From positions 2,170,001-2,234,000 of the forward strand of contig NZ_JACHDS010000001.1 in assembly GCF_014201195.1 (NCBI RefSeq): DNA of 64,000 nucleotides. The letters are read 5' to 3'. The DNA comes from Nocardiopsis mwathae. Lineage in GTDB: Bacteria > Actinomycetota > Actinomycetes > Streptosporangiales > Streptosporangiaceae. The notes below the pieces were generated by a model. That model did no database searches and had not been told where the DNA came from. It saw nothing but the letters and a program-made list of their open reading frames with translations. The position numbers and the translations under genes were made by a program. This document shows, in pieces, positions 60,874 through 64,000 of this stretch (position 1 is its first letter; the number at the start of each line of letters is the position of its first letter).

Positions 60874-61698
60874 ATGACCTGGCAGCGCGACGTCGATCTG
60901 GTGGTTCCGTTGTGGCAGGGCGGCGACGACGTCCGCACCGCCGCAGGCGCATCCGCCCTCGCCCGCCTCATCCCCCCCAACGGCAACCGCCTCCACGTCG
61001 CCGTCACCGACGGCCCCCGCACCACCATCGACGGCATCCGCAGCCTCGACGCCATCCACGGCACCCTCACCCGCCTGCGCGACCGCCTCACCCGCCGCGA
61101 CCCCCAACGCACCCTCACCCTCGGCGGCGACTGCCTCTCCGACCTCGTCGCCATCCAGCACCTCGCCACCCGCCACCCCGACATGACCCTCTACTGGGTC
61201 GACGCCCACCCCGACCTCAACACCCCCGCCACCTCCCCCAGCCAGCGCGCCCACGGCATGGTCCTGCGCACCCTCCTCGGCGACGGCCACCCCCGCCTCA
61301 CCGGAGCCAACGGCGCCGCCCTCCCCACCCCCGCCGTCACCCTCGTCGGCGCCCGCGACCTCGACCCACCCGAAACCCGCTATATCCGCCACCACGGCAT
61401 CGCCTGGGTCGACACCGTCGAACTCCTCGCCGACCCCACCCGCGTCACCGCCCCCAGACCAGCCGGCACCCCCGCCTACATCCACCTCGACATCGACGTC
61501 TGCGACCCCTTCGACCTCCCCGCCGTCGCCGTCCCCACTCCCGACGGTCCCCGCGCCGGCACCGTCGCCGAGGCCCTGGCCGCCATCACCGCGCACCACG
61601 ACGTCGTCGGCATCGGCATCTGCGAGTACGCCCCCGTCATCGAACACGACGAGGCCCGCCTGGCCACCCTCCTGGCCGCCCTCGACCTCACCGGCTGA
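60874..61698 (+). CDS. Arginase/agmatinase-family ureohydrolase
   Basis: 274 aa. Metal motifs: TLGGDCLSDLV (where arginases normally have GGDH; the first Mn ligand is Cys here, as in some bacterial relatives), YWVDAHPDLNTP (DAHxD) and IHLDIDVCDP (DxDxxDP). It probably hydrolyses a guanidino substrate to urea, but the exact substrate is uncertain. ATG 60874 lies 6 nt after TAAGGT with no ribosome site, so it is leaderless. Confidence 0.82.
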   Translation: MTWQRDVDLVVPLWQGGDDVRTAAGASALARLIPPNGNRLHVAVTDGPRTTIDGIRSLDAIHGTLTRLRDRLTRRDPQRTLTLGGDCLSDLVAIQHLATRHPDMTLYWVDAHPDLNTPATSPSQRAHGMVLRTLLGDGHPRLTGANGAALPTPAVTLVGARDLDPPETRYIRHHGIAWVDTVELLADPTRVTAPRPAGTPAYIHLDIDVCDPFDLPAVAVPTPDGPRAGTVAEALAAITAHHDVVGIGICEYAPVIEHDEARLATLLAALDLTG

Positions 61699-61742
61699 CC
61701 ACCCGCCCCGTCCACCCCCGCCCGGCGCCTATCCTGGCGGGC

Positions 61743-61934
61743 GTGGACGTCGCAATCGTGTGCCAGAGCTGCCAGGGCAGCGGTCTGAGAGTCGGCGTCG
61801 TCGGCTACGCCGGCGGCGACGGAGTCGGCGAGATGGTGGTGCCCCGCCGCTGCGCCGACTGCACCGGCTCCGGCCGCCTGCTCACCACCGGGTGGACCGC
61901 GCCCCCCGAACCCGCCGACACCCCCCGCCCCTGA
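61743..61934 (+). CDS. 63-aa protein with two CxxCxGxG knuckles
   Basis: CQSCQGSG and CADCTGSG are the two halves of a DnaJ-type zinc finger, separated by a glycine-rich hairpin (LRVGVVGYAGGDGVGE). Full DnaJ has four such repeats; this is one zinc site standing alone, so it may bind a protein or act as a small chaperone-like module. The GTG 61743 is 7 nt after TATCCT, without a ribosome site (leaderless). No J-domain is present. Confidence 0.68.
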   Translation: MDVAIVCQSCQGSGLRVGVVGYAGGDGVGEMVVPRRCADCTGSGRLLTTGWTAPPEPADTPRP

Positions 61935-61953
61935 ACCCGCTCGGGTACGGCGC

Positions 61954-62976
61954 TCACGGCAGCCGCAGCCACCCCGTGCGCACCTCCCAGCGCCGCCCCG
62001 CCCGCACATGCGCCACCGCCGCACGCTCCAGGCGCGTGCGCAGCGGCACCCCCTCCAACTCCACATCCGGGCGTCGGAACACGAACCGGAACACGTCGCG
62101 GTTCCCCGGAGCCGAGCGCTCCACCAGCGTGAACCGGCGCTGGAAGGCCAGAATGTTGGAGTCCGGCGCCAGATACTCCGCCAGCTGCGGGTCCAGCAGC
62201 CACGACGTACACGTCGCCACCGGGTAGTCCACGCCGAAGCAGGAGGCGAAGAACCCCCGCGCCCGCGCCAGCGACGCGTCGATCCCCCCGGCGTCCAGCC
62301 GCCCCCCGGACGGAATGTGCAGCCGCAGCGCCGGCGCCCCATGGGCGAGCTCAGGCGCCGCCCCGGCCGCCTCCTCTGCCGCGTACCAGGTCACCGCCCC
62401 CTGCTCGACCAGCCGCGCCGGCTCGTACTGCAGCCGTCCCAGCTCGAACAGTCCGCCCCGGAACGGCAGCGCGATCCACGAGGCCACCTCCAGCCCCACC
62501 CGACCGAACATCGTGCGGTTGTGTCCCACGTGCCGCCCGACGTCCCGCAGGGTCACCGCCCCCACCTCCCAGGGCACCCCGTTGCGGTCGTACCAGGCAC
62601 GAAGCGCCGGAACCGCCGCCGCGAACGCGAACACCGGCGTGCACCGCGCCCGCGCGTCGGCCACCTCCGGCAGCGGCGGCCAGTGCCGCCACTCCCCCGA
62701 ACCCGCGGCCAGGTCCGCCCGCAGGCGGGCATACATCCGTTCCACCAGCCACAGCAGCTCCGGCGACCAGGTGCCGTCGGGCCACAGGCCCACCAGCTCC
62801 GCCTCGTCCTGGGCGGACAGCCCGAAGGGCGCCAGCGCGGCGCCCGCGCCCGAGCGGGGCGGCAGCGGGCACGCCCCCTCCGGCAGCGGAAGAGCCGCTG
62901 CCTGCTCCAGCCAGCCGCGCATGTCCTCGTCAAGGTCGAACCGGCGCACCACAGCATCCACGTCCATGGGCCACAT
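61954..62976 (-). CDS. Two-domain (NAT_N/GNAT_C-type) acyltransferase
   Basis: 340 aa from ATG 62976 (GGGAGG 8 nt upstream). The sequence fits the two-domain acyltransferase family with an N-terminal helical domain (VRRFDLDEDMRGWLEQAAAL, VALRDVGRHVGHNRTMFGR region) and a GNAT-like C-terminal domain (LRLHIPSGGRLDAGGIDASL, CTSWLLDPQLAEYLAPDSNI, FQRRFTLVE). The acceptor is unknown; such enzymes are common in actinobacteria. It converges with the small CxxCxGxG protein gene. Confidence 0.78.
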   Translation of the reverse strand: MWPMDVDAVVRRFDLDEDMRGWLEQAAALPLPEGACPLPPRSGAGAALAPFGLSAQDEAELVGLWPDGTWSPELLWLVERMYARLRADLAAGSGEWRHWPPLPEVADARARCTPVFAFAAAVPALRAWYDRNGVPWEVGAVTLRDVGRHVGHNRTMFGRVGLEVASWIALPFRGGLFELGRLQYEPARLVEQGAVTWYAAEEAAGAAPELAHGAPALRLHIPSGGRLDAGGIDASLARARGFFASCFGVDYPVATCTSWLLDPQLAEYLAPDSNILAFQRRFTLVERSAPGNRDVFRFVFRRPDVELEGVPLRTRLERAAVAHVRAGRRWEVRTGWLRLP

Positions 62977-63154
62977 GGTGGCGCCTCCCCGCCGCCCGCG
63001 CCACCACCCCTCCCCCGTGCGGCGCGCCCGCGGCCGCGGCAGGGGCCGGTGACCACGGTCGCCCGCGGCTGAGGGCACCATCACACACAGGGGAATACTC
63101 TGGAACACGACCACAGCAACACCCACAATCCTCCAGAAAAGGGGACGACCACCG

Positions 63155-64000
63155 ATGCTCGACCCGGCGCAGCAGGTACGCGACTGGCTCGCCACCTACG
63201 ACTCCCCCACCGCATCGGTGGCCCACCTGCTGTGCGACCGCCATCCCCACGACGCCCTCGCCGTCACCGAGGTCGGCCCCGACCTTCTCCCCCGCGACCT
63301 CACCTACGGCGAACTCGCCGAGCGCTCCGCCGCGCTGGCCGCGGCCATGGCCGACCTGGGTATCACCCGCGGCGACCACGTCGCCACCCTCATGGGCAAG
63401 GGCACCGAGCTGGCCGTGGCGGCCGTGGCCATCTGGCGGCTGGGCGCCGTCCACGTGCCGCTGTTCACGGCGTTCGCTCCCAGCGCCATCGCCCACCGCC
63501 TGGTGGACTCGGGCAGCCGGCTGGTCATCTGCGACGACGAGCAGCGCCCCAAGCTCGATCCGGGCGAGGACGTGCCCGCCGACGCGCCGTGGTACGTCGT
63601 CACCACGGGGCCGCTTGCGCTGCGGGAGGGGGACCGCACGCTGGCGGAGTTGACGCGTGGGGCGGGTTCGGCTCCCGCTCCGGTGGCGGTGGGCGGGGAG
63701 GCGCCGTTCGTGCTGCTGTACACGACGGGGACGGCGGGCCCTCCGCGGGGGGTGGAGGTGCCGGTGCGGGCGCTGGCGGCGTTCCACGCCTATCACCGGT
63801 ACGGGTTGGACGTGGCCGATGACGACGTGTACTGGAACACGGCGGATCCCGGGTGGGCCTATGGGCTGTACTACGGGTTGGTGTCGCCGTTGCTGGCGGG
63901 GCATCGGACGCTGCAGTTGCGGGCGGGGTTCGATCCGGAGCTGACGCTGGATGTGCTGGCGATCTTCGGGGTGACGAATCTGGCCGCCGCTCCGACGGTG
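63155..64000 (+). CDS. AMP-forming acyl-CoA synthetase-like, 3' end cut by window
   Basis: 282 codons present from ATG 63155 (AGGGG upstream). The adenylate-forming fold: LTYGELAERSAALAAAMADL, VATLMGKGTELAVAAVAIW, the ATP loop LLYTTGTAGPPRGVEVP (YTSGTTGxPKG with Arg in place of Lys) and NTADPGWAYGLYYGLVSPLL. The style is that of acetyl/propionyl-CoA synthetases (AcsA-like) rather than NRPS domains. The C-terminal part lies beyond the window. Its neighbour on the minus strand is an acyltransferase, which hints at a shared acyl pathway. Confidence 0.85.
   Translation, partial: MLDPAQQVRDWLATYDSPTASVAHLLCDRHPHDALAVTEVGPDLLPRDLTYGELAERSAALAAAMADLGITRGDHVATLMGKGTELAVAAVAIWRLGAVHVPLFTAFAPSAIAHRLVDSGSRLVICDDEQRPKLDPGEDVPADAPWYVVTTGPLALREGDRTLAELTRGAGSAPAPVAVGGEAPFVLLYTTGTAGPPRGVEVPVRALAAFHAYHRYGLDVADDDVYWNTADPGWAYGLYYGLVSPLLAGHRTLQLRAGFDPELTLDVLAIFGVTNLAAAPTV

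Overview
This window is very GC-rich actinobacterial DNA, most likely from the Nocardiopsaceae or a close relative. I infer this from the codon use, the GlnR/NnaR-type nitrate genes, a second DnaE polymerase with a LexA-type box, and frequent GTG starts. At least ten genes lack a Shine-Dalgarno sequence and instead carry a TANNNT hexamer 6-8 nt before the start codon, as expected for leaderless mRNAs. There are no rRNA, tRNA or CRISPR loci. The ends cut a SelT/W/H-like gene (left) and an acyl-CoA synthetase-like gene (right).

0-14.5 kb: an Rpn-like nuclease; an SOS-type dnaE2 carrying an in-frame 105-bp tandem repeat; a predicted cold-shock-domain/DtxR fusion regulator; PlsC; a MerR regulator with a divergent alpha/beta hydrolase and a textbook palindromic spacer promoter; an FhuF-like iron reductase; a secreted DUF4360 protein; and a three-gene metal ABC transporter with a DtxR-like operator on its first start codon. 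A protein of an unrecognised family follows.

15-35 kb: nitrogen assimilation. narK-narB-nirB-like form one operon, with a GlnR-type site upstream. A second block, nirB-nirD-nnaR-cbiX (nitrite reductase, its regulator and siroheme supply), has a four-half-site GlnR-type operator. Two identical 317-bp elements without ORFs, in inverted orientation, have inserted here. One split narB from the nirB-like gene and now supplies that gene's ribosome binding site. The other broke a fetB-type permease gene. Removing exactly 317 bp restores both loci. A decayed third copy lies at 42.7 kb. Between the nitrogen blocks are a LAL-type regulator, a TetR/membrane-protein pair with twin operators, a PKD-containing subtilase and an ADP-ribosylglycohydrolase.

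35-50 kb: a very small zinc-ribbon operon, a degenerate ADP-ribosylglycohydrolase fused to a dual-specificity phosphatase, an RlpA-like protein, a three-part nuclease/helicase, a tyrosine recombinase, the longer paralogue of the unrecognised family, an ankyrin protein, a NUDIX hydrolase and an amino-acid permease.

51-64 kb: a two-component system without a linked transporter, HAD and alpha/beta hydrolases, exonuclease III, a XerC/D-like recombinase, two membrane proteins (one a LysE-type exporter lacking its PGP motif), a methyltransferase, an arginase-family enzyme, a small CxxCxGxG protein, a two-domain acyltransferase and the partial acyl-CoA synthetase.

The strongest leads for new biology are the paralogous family with a conserved C-terminal LLPPLPPGVSDS tail, the 317-bp elements, the dnaE2 repeat insertion, the CSD-DtxR fusion and the pseudo-ARH/phosphatase fusion. 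All functions are read from sequence motifs; no database search was run.
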